From positions 342,674 through 406,673 of the forward strand of contig NZ_JAHKPT010000021.1 in the NCBI RefSeq assembly GCF_018860635.1: a stretch of DNA of 64,000 bases, in the 5' to 3' direction. Shown piece by piece: positions 45,583-53,309 of the stretch; the first letter of the stretch is position 1, and each line of letters begins with the position of its first letter. The position numbers and the translations under genes were made by a program. This DNA comes from Aliiglaciecola lipolytica (GTDB lineage Bacteria; Pseudomonadota; Gammaproteobacteria; Enterobacterales; Alteromonadaceae). The notes beneath the pieces are model-generated. The model made no database searches, was not told the DNA's origin, and was given only the letters and a program-made list of their open reading frames with translations.

Positions 45583-45996
45583 ATGAGTGAAGATGATGCA
45601 ATGGACGACTGGGCTGCAGCCATGGCTGAACAAGCTGAAGAAGAAGGTGCAGATAAAAACGCCGATCAAGACGCTGAAGTATCGGTAGCTGAATTAGACG
45701 AATTGTCTGAAGATGCGCCTATAACTCAAAAAGAAAAGAAAAAGCTCGATACGATTTTGGATATACCTGTAACCATTTCTATGGAAGTGGGACGCAGTCA
45801 TATTAGCATCCGTAATTTATTGCAATTGAACCAAGGATCGGTGGTTGAATTAGACCGAGTCGCAGGCGAACCTCTTGATGTGTTAGTAAATGGCACGTTG
45901 ATTGCTCATGGAGAGGTAGTAGTCGTCAACGATAAATTTGGGATTCGGTTAACGGATGTTATTAGTCAAATCGAGAGAATTAAAAAGCTTAGGTAG
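45583..45996 (+). CDS. fliN: flagellar motor switch protein FliN
   Basis: The 137-residue protein has an acidic N-terminal half and a C-terminal SpoA domain: ILDIPVTISMEVGRSHISIR, LLQLNQGSVVELDRVAGEPL and [16 protein letters not shown], the usual FliN sequence. The ribosome site is GAGGTAAAG. It overlaps the fliO frame by 41 bases. Confidence 0.95.
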   Translation: MSEDDAMDDWAAAMAEQAEEEGADKNADQDAEVSVAELDELSEDAPITQKEKKKLDTILDIPVTISMEVGRSHISIRNLLQLNQGSVVELDRVAGEPLDVLVNGTLIAHGEVVVVNDKFGIRLTDVISQIERIKKLR

Positions 45997-46444
45997 TAAA
46001 AACTCATATAAAACATGGGCTTGGATTGCGCTGAGCCCACTTTTCATCCTTTCTAAAAGTGCTTTCGCGCAAGTCGAAAGCCTTTCAAACCCCACTTCTG
46101 TAGTGTCAATTTTTCTATCATTATTGCTGGTTATCGTGATAGTTGTTGCGTTGGCGTTGTTAATGCGACGGTTTAATGTCACTGCAACCGGAAATGGTCA
46201 GTTGCATGTCGTAGCATCTATGGTGGCAGGCACCCGAGAACGAATTATGGTCATCGAAGTTGGTGACGAGCAGCATTTAATTGGGGTAACGGCGACTAAT
46301 ATTAACCATTTAGCAAAGCTCGAAAAGCCTCTGGAAAAACCGACCAATTCATCAGCCGATAGCTTTAAAGACAAATTAACTCAAGCACTTGCCGGTAAAA
46401 TCAATCCTGGCTTTGACAAACAGAATGGGCAAAACAATGATTAG
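45956..46444 (+). CDS. fliO: flagellar biosynthesis protein FliO
   Basis: The 162-residue protein has a signal-like hydrophobic segment (about 20-37, [19 protein letters not shown]) and a membrane helix (about 50-70, [20 protein letters not shown]). The short FliO domain [20 protein letters not shown] follows. FliO assists FliP assembly. The only in-frame start codon is the ATG at 45956, giving an unusually long 41-base overlap with fliN, so some uncertainty about the start remains. Confidence 0.87.
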   Translation: MLLVKSRELKSLGSKNSYKTWAWIALSPLFILSKSAFAQVESLSNPTSVVSIFLSLLLVIVIVVALALLMRRFNVTATGNGQLHVVASMVAGTRERIMVIEVGDEQHLIGVTATNINHLAKLEKPLEKPTNSSADSFKDKLTQALAGKINPGFDKQNGQNND

Positions 46445-47186
46445 ATTTTTACTGGTATTGTTGGGCGCCATTTTATTGGCTCCTACGGATGCGCTAGCGG
46501 CTCCTGGTGTTGATGCATTAACAATTACTACCAATCCAGACGGTACACAAGATTACACCATGACGTTGCAAGTGCTGGCAATAATGACTGCACTGAGCTT
46601 GTTGCCTGCGTTTGTTATGATGATGACGTCGTTTACGCGAATTATTATTGTACTGTCAATTTTGCGTCAAGCTATTGGTCTTCAGCAATCGCCTTCAAAT
46701 CAAATATTGATTGGCGTCAGTTTATTTCTTTCTATGTTTATTATGGCGCCAGTTTTTGAACAAATTAACGAAAATGCCTTGCAGCCATATCTGAATGAAG
46801 AAATGACCTCTCTTGAGGCTTATGAACAGGCGAAGATTCCCATGCGCGCTTTTATGCTTTCGCAAACACGTATCAAAGATTTAGAAACCTTTGTGCAGTT
46901 GGGCGATATGCAAGGGCAGTTTGATGATCCTTCAGAAGTGCCGATGAATGTATTAATCCCTGCGTTTGTGACCAGTGAGCTGAAAACGGCCTTTCAAATT
47001 GGCTTTATGTTGTTTATTCCTTTTCTCATTTTAGATCTAGTGGTGGCATCAATCCTGATGGCAATGGGGATGATGATGTTATCTCCTATGATCGTTTCGC
47101 TGCCATTCAAACTTATGTTGTTTGTGTTAGTGGATGGCTGGAATCTTATTTTTGGCACCTTGGCCACAAGCTTTGGTTTAGGTTAG
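46437..47186 (+). CDS. fliP: flagellar export gate protein FliP
   Basis: The 249-residue membrane protein has a cleavable signal ([20 protein letters not shown]) and the FliP signatures [20 protein letters not shown] and [20 protein letters not shown], with [20 protein letters not shown] near the end. The ATG at 46437 overlaps the fliO stop by 8 bases and gives a standard length; an ATG four codons earlier is possible. Confidence 0.95.
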   Translation: MIRFLLVLLGAILLAPTDALAAPGVDALTITTNPDGTQDYTMTLQVLAIMTALSLLPAFVMMMTSFTRIIIVLSILRQAIGLQQSPSNQILIGVSLFLSMFIMAPVFEQINENALQPYLNEEMTSLEAYEQAKIPMRAFMLSQTRIKDLETFVQLGDMQGQFDDPSEVPMNVLIPAFVTSELKTAFQIGFMLFIPFLILDLVVASILMAMGMMMLSPMIVSLPFKLMLFVLVDGWNLIFGTLATSFGLG

Positions 47187-47198
47187 GGAGATACTGCT

Positions 47199-47468
47199 AT
47201 GGCACCAGAAGTCTTTGTCGAAATACTAAAAGAAGCCTTACAAATGGTCATTTTGTTGGTTTCGGCGATTATTTTACCCAGTTTATTCGTCGGTCTAATA
47301 GTGGCAGTTTTCCAAGCTGCCACCTCTATCAACGAACAAACCATGAGTTTTTTACCCCGTTTAATTGTGACTTTATTAGTGTTGAGTTGGGGAGGCCATT
47401 GGTTAGTGCAAAAGTTAATGGATTTCACTTTCACCATGGTTGAACGCATACCTGAAGTTGTAGGTTAA
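47199..47468 (+). CDS. fliQ: flagellar export gate protein FliQ
   Basis: The 89-residue protein has two membrane helices. MVILLVSAIILPSLFVGLIV and FQAATSINEQTMSFLPRL are the typical FliQ sequence. It starts 12 bases after fliP with GGGAGA as ribosome site. Confidence 0.95.
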   Translation: MAPEVFVEILKEALQMVILLVSAIILPSLFVGLIVAVFQAATSINEQTMSFLPRLIVTLLVLSWGGHWLVQKLMDFTFTMVERIPEVVG

Positions 47469-47472
47469 CCTT

Positions 47473-48255
47473 TTGGAATTTGCTGCGTCCACCATCACCG
47501 ATTATATGGCAGATATGTTACTGCCATTTATGCGTATCTCTGGTTTGTTTGCAGCTATGGTGGGTATTAGTGCGAAAACGGTTCCCACTCCAATTCGTAC
47601 TCTACTTACGCTTTTTCTTACCTTACTTATTATGCCAGTCGTGCCGCCTGTGGATATATCAGAGATATTTTCAGTCAGCACTTTTGTGTTAATTATTCAG
47701 CAATTAATTATCGGTTTGGCGATTGGATTTATTTCAGCAATGATGCTGGATACATTCGTTATTGCTGGGCAAGTTGTTGCGATGCAAACCGGTCTAGGTT
47801 TTGCCTCAATTGTTGACCCTGTTAATGGCATTAACGTACCTGCAGTAGGTCAGTTTTACCTAATATTAGCCACGTTGCTTTTTTGGGCTCTGGATGGCCA
47901 TTTAGCGATGATCAGTATGGTTGTTATGAGTTTTGAGGCGTTTCCAATTGGTGAAGCTTGGTTTCAACCTGAGCAATTTAGAGAAATTGCCCATTGGGCA
48001 AGTTGGATGTTTGTTGCTGCGGTAACACTCTCTCTTGCACCTATTGTTTCGCTTTTACTGGTTAACTTAGCCTTTGGTGTTATGACAAAAGCCGCGCCAC
48101 AACTGAATATTTTCAGTATTGGCTTTGCAATAGCACAAATCATGGGACTACTCATTATTTGGTTAACCATGGATAACTTCACCCACCATTTCGAATTGCA
48201 ATGGCAAAGAGCCCAGCAGTTGATGTGTAATTTATTGCAAGTTTGCGCGAATTGA
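47473..48255 (+). CDS. fliR: flagellar export gate protein FliR (TTG start)
   Basis: The 260-residue protein has about six membrane helices. LPFMRISGLFAAMVGISAK at the N-terminus, GLAIGFISAMMLDTFVIAGQ and GLGFASIVDPVNGINVPAVG are FliR signatures. The start is TTG at 47473 with AGG 8 bases upstream, 4 bases after fliQ. An internal ATG at codon 12 would cut into the first helix region and is less likely. Confidence 0.93.
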   Translation: MEFAASTITDYMADMLLPFMRISGLFAAMVGISAKTVPTPIRTLLTLFLTLLIMPVVPPVDISEIFSVSTFVLIIQQLIIGLAIGFISAMMLDTFVIAGQVVAMQTGLGFASIVDPVNGINVPAVGQFYLILATLLFWALDGHLAMISMVVMSFEAFPIGEAWFQPEQFREIAHWASWMFVAAVTLSLAPIVSLLLVNLAFGVMTKAAPQLNIFSIGFAIAQIMGLLIIWLTMDNFTHHFELQWQRAQQLMCNLLQVCAN

Positions 48256-48266
48256 GGACGGCATAG

Positions 48267-49391
48267 ATGGCTGATTCAAGCGAAAAAACAGAAGACCCCA
48301 CGGCAAAAAAGAAGGGTGATACCCGAAAGAAAGGGCAGATTGCCCGCTCCCGTGAGTTATCAACTACCCTAGTGTTAGTGGGAAGTGCCATTGCATTTTT
48401 GTTAATTGGCGAAGGAATCGCCACCGCATTATTCCAAGTTATGCAAAGAACTTTCACACTCTCCAGAGATGAAAGCTATGATTTTATTCATATGTTTCAA
48501 GCTTGGGGATACGCCTTTGAAACTATCAGTATCCCCGTATTGTTTTTCCTGTTAATTGCTATGATTGCTGGTATTTACGGCAGCATAGCCCTGGGGGGAT
48601 ACAACTTCACTTGGCAATCCACTAAACCCAAAGCGAGTAAAATTAATCCCTTAGCCGGTTTCAAACGCATGTTTGGAGTCAATGGTTTAGTCGAGTTATT
48701 AAAAGCAATTGCTAAATTTGTGGTAGTGGCTTGCGCCGCATACATCGCGTTTATTGTTTTTCAAGACGAAGCCTTGCATTTAGATATGGAAATATATCCT
48801 CGTAATCTTTTCCACGCCATGGAGCTATTGGCATGGGCCTTTTTGTTTTTGTGTTGTGCCTTGATACCGATCGCAGCCTTTGATGTGCCATATCAGACTT
48901 GGAAACATGACAAAGAAATGAAAATGACTAAACAAGAAGTGAAAGATGAGCGCAAAAACTCTGAAGGTGATCCACTGGTTAAAAGTCGAATTCGAAAACT
49001 ACAATATCAAGCGGCAGCAAAACGCATGATGCAAGAAGTGCCTAAAGCTGATGTGGTGGTGACTAACCCAACTCACTTCTCAGTAGCCTTGAAATACGAT
49101 AAAAATGGCGCTACAGCGCCTATTCTGGTGGCCAAAGGGGCAGATGAACTAGCAATGCACATACGTAAGATAGCTGGCGCACACGGAATTCCTATTATCT
49201 CTTCGCCGCCATTAGCCCGTGCAATATTCCACACCACAGAAGCAAATAGCGAAATTCCTGAAAAATTGTTTATGGCTGTGGCTCAAGTATTGGCTTATGT
49301 ATATCAGGTTAAATCGTTCAAGAGCGGCAAAGGAAAACGACCTGCACCACTGAACAAGAATCTTCCGATACCAGAGGATATGCGTTATTAA
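48267..49391 (+). CDS. flhB: flagellar export switch protein FlhB
   Basis: The 374-residue protein has a basic N-terminus (KTEDPTAKKKGDTRKKGQIA), four membrane helices and a cytoplasmic autocleavage domain with NPTH in VVVTNPTHFSVALKYDKNG (about residues 267-285). FlhB switches export from rod/hook to filament substrates. It is the last flagellar gene in the window; flhA, which usually follows in relatives, is absent. The next gene is convergent 57 bases away, and no T-tract hairpin was seen between them. Confidence 0.96.
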   Translation: MADSSEKTEDPTAKKKGDTRKKGQIARSRELSTTLVLVGSAIAFLLIGEGIATALFQVMQRTFTLSRDESYDFIHMFQAWGYAFETISIPVLFFLLIAMIAGIYGSIALGGYNFTWQSTKPKASKINPLAGFKRMFGVNGLVELLKAIAKFVVVACAAYIAFIVFQDEALHLDMEIYPRNLFHAMELLAWAFLFLCCALIPIAAFDVPYQTWKHDKEMKMTKQEVKDERKNSEGDPLVKSRIRKLQYQAAAKRMMQEVPKADVVVTNPTHFSVALKYDKNGATAPILVAKGADELAMHIRKIAGAHGIPIISSPPLARAIFHTTEANSEIPEKLFMAVAQVLAYVYQVKSFKSGKGKRPAPLNKNLPIPEDMRY

Positions 49392-49448
49392 GTCCTGAGT
49401 GAGAAACGCGTACAGAAGCGCCAAAACATCAAAAATGACAATGCTGGG

Positions 49449-50306
49449 TTATTCGTCACTGTCAGCGGCACGAATGCGCGCTAATCTTTCTTCTTCTTCG
49501 GCAAATGCGGCTTTTATTTCTTCTAAAACGTTGTCGACATCGGCGGCACTTTCATCAAACTCAAACTGCCCAGTTAGCACAGATTCAGGGGTTAATTCAC
49601 CGGCTTCAAACAATGCCCACATTTCCTCAGCATAATGAGTGTGGCGTAATTCTGGCGCGAATTCCGCGTAATAATCGGTCATGTTGCGCACATCACGCTG
49701 TAACATGCTAAAAGCGTTATTATTCGCCGCTGCATTAACTGCCTGCGGCAAATCAATAATTACTGGGCCGTAATCATCAACTAATACATTAAATTCCGAT
49801 AAATCGCCATGTACTAAGCCACAACACAACATCAACATTACGTAGAACATGACTTGGGCATGATCTTCTAAGGCTTGTTCTTTTGACATGGACACATCAT
49901 TCAAACGTGGGGCAACATCACCATTTTCAACAGTGACAAGCTCCATCAGCAACACCCCATCATAACAACCAAAAGGCTGCGGCACTCTAACCCCCGCTTT
50001 AGAAAGGGTAAAAAGCGCGTCTACTTCGGCATTTTGCCATGCGTCTTCTTGTTGTTTGCGGCCAAATTTAGAACCTTTTTCCATGGCTCTTGCGCGCCGA
50101 CTATTTTTAACTTTTCGACCTTCTTGATACTGTGCTGCTTTTTTAAAACTGCGTTTCATTGCCTCTTTGTAGACTTTGGCGCAGCGGATCTCTCCTTGGC
50201 TTTTCACCACAAACACAGTGGCTTCTTTACCGCTCATAAGTTGGTAAAGTACTTCGTCGATTAGTCCGTCTTCGACTAAAGGTTGTAAACGTTTTGGAAT
50301 TTTCAT
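49449..50306 (-). CDS. RIO1-like atypical serine protein kinase
   Basis: The 285-residue protein starts MKIPKRLQPLVEDGLIDEVL. The nucleotide-binding segment is LMSGKEATVFVVKSQGEIRC and the catalytic loop is LVHGDLSEFNVLVDDYG, with the metal-binding Asp in VIIDLPQAV. These are the RIO-family signatures; the gammaproteobacterial members form a distinct group whose substrate is unknown. The tail is acidic and Glu-rich. The ATG at 50306 is preferred over a GTG six codons earlier. It is convergent with flhB. Confidence 0.9.
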   Translation of the reverse strand: MKIPKRLQPLVEDGLIDEVLYQLMSGKEATVFVVKSQGEIRCAKVYKEAMKRSFKKAAQYQEGRKVKNSRRARAMEKGSKFGRKQQEDAWQNAEVDALFTLSKAGVRVPQPFGCYDGVLLMELVTVENGDVAPRLNDVSMSKEQALEDHAQVMFYVMLMLCCGLVHGDLSEFNVLVDDYGPVIIDLPQAVNAAANNNAFSMLQRDVRNMTDYYAEFAPELRHTHYAEEMWALFEAGELTPESVLTGQFEFDESAADVDNVLEEIKAAFAEEEERLARIRAADSDE

Positions 50307-50401
50307 GGCGCGTTTATACAGCACTCACTGGTGTTTTTAAATAGCTGGTGGGTGAATTATGTTGTTTATGTACAAGCAAAAAAAACATATTAGCGATTCT
50401 T

Positions 50402-50596
50402 TTAAGACAAAATCTGTTTCACTCTGCCGACTTGACCATCATCAAGTCGCACTTTTATACCGTGGGGATGGTTGCTAGATTTAGTCAGGATCGTCGAAAC
50501 GACACCTTCTGTAAGATTACCGCTGCGCTGATCTTGCTTCAAAACAATTGCTACCTTTGAACCAATTTTAATATTTTCGCGTTTACTGCCGTCCAT
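50402..50596 (-). CDS. YwbE-family small protein
   Basis: A 64-residue basic protein with IKIGSKVAIVLKQDQRSGNL, LTEGVVSTILTKSSNHPHGI and VRLDDGQVGRVKQIL, matching the YwbE/DUF2196 family, small KOW-like beta-barrel proteins without a known function. The ribosome site is AAGGAAAA upstream on the minus strand. It lies 23 bases beyond the neighbouring phosphatase-like gene, likely in one transcript with it. Confidence 0.82.
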   Translation of the reverse strand: MDGSKRENIKIGSKVAIVLKQDQRSGNLTEGVVSTILTKSSNHPHGIKVRLDDGQVGRVKQILS

Positions 50597-50619
50597 TCAT
50601 TTTTCCTTTTAACCTAGCC

Positions 50620-51144
50620 CTATCTTTGGTAGTGAGCTAATACATGGTCAATAAAGCTTAACCAAATTTCATTTGGCTGCCATATCGCTAACATTTCTTG
50701 TTTCGCAGTTTCTTCTGGTACTTGTAATTGCGTGACTTGATATAGATATGTGAAAACAGAACCTCGCCAGTTCAAACGGCAATGAGTGAGCGTAACCCCA
50801 TCGTGCTCATTGAGATTCTGCATAATTGAAACGTACTCTTGGAAATTTGCTAGGGTGGGGTTTTCCCATTCAACAGCAATATTATGATACCCCAATGCTA
50901 AGCTGCTGATTAATTGTTGGTGTTCAGTCCGATCCCCTGGAATCAAATCCACAACCTGGTTTAAACCAATCTTCTGCAACATCTCAAGGTGTGGTTTAGT
51001 GGGTAAACCTGAACTCACCATTTTTTCGTTGTTAACTTGATAGTTCTTTAACTCAGGAGTGGATATATCAAGGGTATTTTCCGCTGCATGGGCGTTAAAC
51101 ACAAGAAGGCAGCTTGCAAATAAGATGAATGCGATATTCTTCAC
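50620..51144 (-). CDS. exported protein tyrosine/dual-specificity phosphatase-like protein (GTG start)
   Basis: The 174-residue protein has a signal peptide (MKNIAFILFASCLLVFNAHA, cleavage after AHA) and a short phosphatase-like domain: MVSSGLPTKPHLEMLQKIGL, VVDLIPGDRTEH and the loop TLTHCRLNWRGSVF (about residues 125-138). The loop has Cys and Arg separated by four residues instead of the canonical five. The GTG at 51144 has AAGGGAAA upstream and starts exactly at the signal; a TTG six codons earlier is rejected. The periplasmic role is unknown. Confidence 0.72.
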   Translation of the reverse strand: MKNIAFILFASCLLVFNAHAAENTLDISTPELKNYQVNNEKMVSSGLPTKPHLEMLQKIGLNQVVDLIPGDRTEHQQLISSLALGYHNIAVEWENPTLANFQEYVSIMQNLNEHDGVTLTHCRLNWRGSVFTYLYQVTQLQVPEETAKQEMLAIWQPNEIWLSFIDHVLAHYQR

Positions 51145-51274
51145 GTGGTTTTCCCTTAGCAATATATTGAAAAGTAGTTTATTGGCTCACAGTATAAAAT
51201 ACTTTTTAGTTAAGGTAGTAACTTAGTTACAATTGAATACATCAAATATCTTAAAAAGTTGTACTCAGATAATT

Positions 51275-51781
51275 ATGCATCTCATAGACATTAACAAAGC
51301 ACGTTATCGCAAGCGCCTAAATCGTATTATTTTGTCTTGTGTCATCATTTTTGCGTTAGGCAGTTTAGCCATCTCGCAACTGTTGATCTGGTTATTTCCA
51401 GATCCAAGCGGTAGCCATTTTCATTGGAATTTTCTAGGAGTGTTAATAACTGCCATAACCATTGGATGGTTATTAAATAAGTACCGGTCGAACGAATTTA
51501 TGACTGAGGTGGTTTATGTATGGGAACTTAAAAAAGCGCTGAATAAAATTAATCGTAAGATGACCCAAATTAAGGCTGCAGGACAAAAGGGGAACATCGA
51601 CGCTTTGATTACCTTACAGTATAGCTACGCTGGCTCAAGGCAACTTTGGCAGTTAGACGATAATACGATTACGATGGATGAATTAGCCATTCATCAAGCT
51701 GAACTTGACGCTATTGCCTCGCAATACAACTTAACCTTGGATGCAAATGATTACAACGAAGAGATGTTAAAGCAGTTTTAA
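51275..51781 (+). CDS. DUF3087 family membrane protein
   Basis: The 168-residue protein begins MHLIDINKARYRKRLNRI and has two membrane helices (about residues 20-42, ILSCVIIFALGSLAISQLLI, and 55-72, FLGVLITAITIGWLLNKY) and a helical cytoplasmic C-terminus. This matches the DUF3087 family of gammaproteobacteria, whose function is unknown. The ATG at 51275 gives the family start; a TTG at 51233 would add 14 residues without support. Confidence 0.78.
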   Translation: MHLIDINKARYRKRLNRIILSCVIIFALGSLAISQLLIWLFPDPSGSHFHWNFLGVLITAITIGWLLNKYRSNEFMTEVVYVWELKKALNKINRKMTQIKAAGQKGNIDALITLQYSYAGSRQLWQLDDNTITMDELAIHQAELDAIASQYNLTLDANDYNEEMLKQF

Positions 51782-51809
51782 ATCAGAACAGAGAGTTGTT
51801 AACTTAGCG

Positions 51810-51847
51810 CTGATGATAGTGGGATAGTTTCAAGCCACTATCATCAG
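51810..51847. repeat. perfect inverted repeat between convergent genes, possible bidirectional terminator
   Basis: CTGATGATAGTGG (51810-51822) pairs without mismatch to CCACTATCATCAG (51835-51847) around a 12-base loop. It lies between the convergent DUF3087 and DUF3379 genes. No T-tract follows on either strand, so it is not a standard intrinsic terminator. Confidence 0.75.
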
Positions 51848-51883
51848 TTGATGAGAAAGAATTAACCTTTCTAGCTATAATAT

Positions 51884-52597
51884 TTAAGCACTAAAGCGTA
51901 ATGTTTTTTGCAGTTTTTCTTTCATTTTTCCAACAGACTTTCCATGCTCACCAACAACGATTACGTTGGCTTGATGGCTACTAAACATTTGCCCTTTTAA
52001 GTGGTTACCTGAAAAGTTTTCATCGCTGTGCATATCATTTGATTGAGGAACTACAAAAACGGTTATCTTTTCACCCTCTTCAGATTCCAACACCATATGG
52101 AAACTGCGAACGTTATCGAATACACAAAAATTAGCAAAATAAATGCGTCCTACTTTTTGGGTGAACTCCGCACCAAGGTTCGCTAACTGAACATTGACGT
52201 TATCTAAGGAAAAATCACCATCAACTTGCAGTGCATAACCATTACCTTCTTGAGTAACGTGGGCTAACGCATGTTCGCCTAAATCGATACCTGGTGGTTG
52301 TTGAAATAGGCTAAAACTAATACCAATAACAAAGGCCACTGATGCTGCAACGGCTAAATGTATGCGACTTTTAGTTCGCTGTGTTCTAACTACTTCTGTT
52401 GATTGTCTTAAAATTAATTTTTCAGCAAGGTTTTCAGGAACAGAAATACTGGCTGCCTTAGCAATAGATTCATCTAATTGCTTAATTTCGTCCCAAAACT
52501 CTTGTTTTTTAGCATCTTCTTTAGCTGCTTGTATTACGTCGTCTTCAGCACAGTTTGGGTCTGCGTAAATGGTACGACGGAATGTTAAATCATCCAT
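51884..52597 (-). CDS. DUF3379 protein, putative anti-sigma factor
   Basis: The 237-residue protein has a cytoplasmic N-terminus (FRRTIYADPNCAEDDVIQAA), one membrane helix (about residues 83-101, VAASVAFVIGISFSLF) and a periplasmic domain (GEHALAHVTQEGNG to the end). This is the layout of DUF3379 and of anti-sigma factors. Its start overlaps the 3' end of the ECF sigma gene by 8 bases. The pairing and topology imply that it holds the sigma factor until an envelope signal arrives; the signal is unknown. Confidence 0.8.
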   Translation of the reverse strand: MDDLTFRRTIYADPNCAEDDVIQAAKEDAKKQEFWDEIKQLDESIAKAASISVPENLAEKLILRQSTEVVRTQRTKSRIHLAVAASVAFVIGISFSLFQQPPGIDLGEHALAHVTQEGNGYALQVDGDFSLDNVNVQLANLGAEFTQKVGRIYFANFCVFDNVRSFHMVLESEEGEKITVFVVPQSNDMHSDENFSGNHLKGQMFSSHQANVIVVGEHGKSVGKMKEKLQKTLRFSA

Positions 52598-53147
52598 TTT
52601 TATAACCTCTGCTGTTATTTGATTTCTCTAAAGCTTCTTTTAACTGACTGCGCGCTCTAAATAACCTGGTCATTACCGTATTCTTATTGAGATCCAATTG
52701 CTGAGCAATTTCGTCTCCGCTATATCCGTACATAACTTGAAGTATAAGGGGTTCTCGATACTCTTCGTTTAAACCTGCCATTAGCAATCTGAGCTCTTGA
52801 TACTCAATTTCTAATTCGTTTGACAAATTATCACCTTCTAAAGACACATCGTCCATATCGACTAAATCAAACTGTTTACGTTCAAATCGCCGAGCGTTTT
52901 CGCGACGAAGAATGGTGATTAGCCAAGACTTCGCAGCTTTTTCATCTTTTAACGAATCTAATGATTTCCAAGCACGTAAAAAGGTCTCTTGAACAATATC
53001 CTCAGCCACTGCTTTATCTTTTACTAACCAGTAGGCGTACCTAAATATGTCGGCATGTAGGCTATGTACTAACGCCTCATACCGTTTTTGTTTTGCTACC
53101 ACATCATCAGAGACCGAGTCATTGGCAGATTGCTTTCGAAAAAACAT
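52590..53147 (-). CDS. ECF-type RNA polymerase sigma factor
   Basis: The 185-residue protein has sigma region 2 (LHADIFRYAYWLVKDKAVAE, DIVQETFLRAWKSLDSLKDE) and region 4 (GLNEEYREPLILQVMYGYSG, LDLNKNTVMTRLFRARSQLK). It belongs to the RpoE-like ECF group and is followed by an overlapping DUF3379 putative anti-sigma gene. No ECF-type autoregulatory promoter could be confirmed by eye in the upstream gap. Confidence 0.92.
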   Translation of the reverse strand: MFFRKQSANDSVSDDVVAKQKRYEALVHSLHADIFRYAYWLVKDKAVAEDIVQETFLRAWKSLDSLKDEKAAKSWLITILRRENARRFERKQFDLVDMDDVSLEGDNLSNELEIEYQELRLLMAGLNEEYREPLILQVMYGYSGDEIAQQLDLNKNTVMTRLFRARSQLKEALEKSNNSRGYKNG

Positions 53148-53256
53148 AGGTTCTTAAGCCTTTTTTATTAAGTTTATGATTAGTATAAGAATTTATTTTT
53201 AAGTTTATGACAATAAATTTAGCCTATGGAGCTAACTATTGACAGGGTTTAGGGCA

Positions 53257-53286
53257 TTAAAAATCCGGTATTACCCGGATTTTTAA
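53257..53286 (-). terminator. rho-independent terminator after the DUF885 gene
   Basis: TTAAAAATCCGG (53257-53268) pairs perfectly with CCGGATTTTTAA (53275-53286) around a 6-base loop. On the minus strand the hairpin is bordered by T runs. It lies 24 bases beyond the DUF885 stop and upstream of the sigma-factor gene. Confidence 0.88.
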
Positions 53287-53309
53287 TGTCACAGCTAATT
53301 TAGCTTCAT

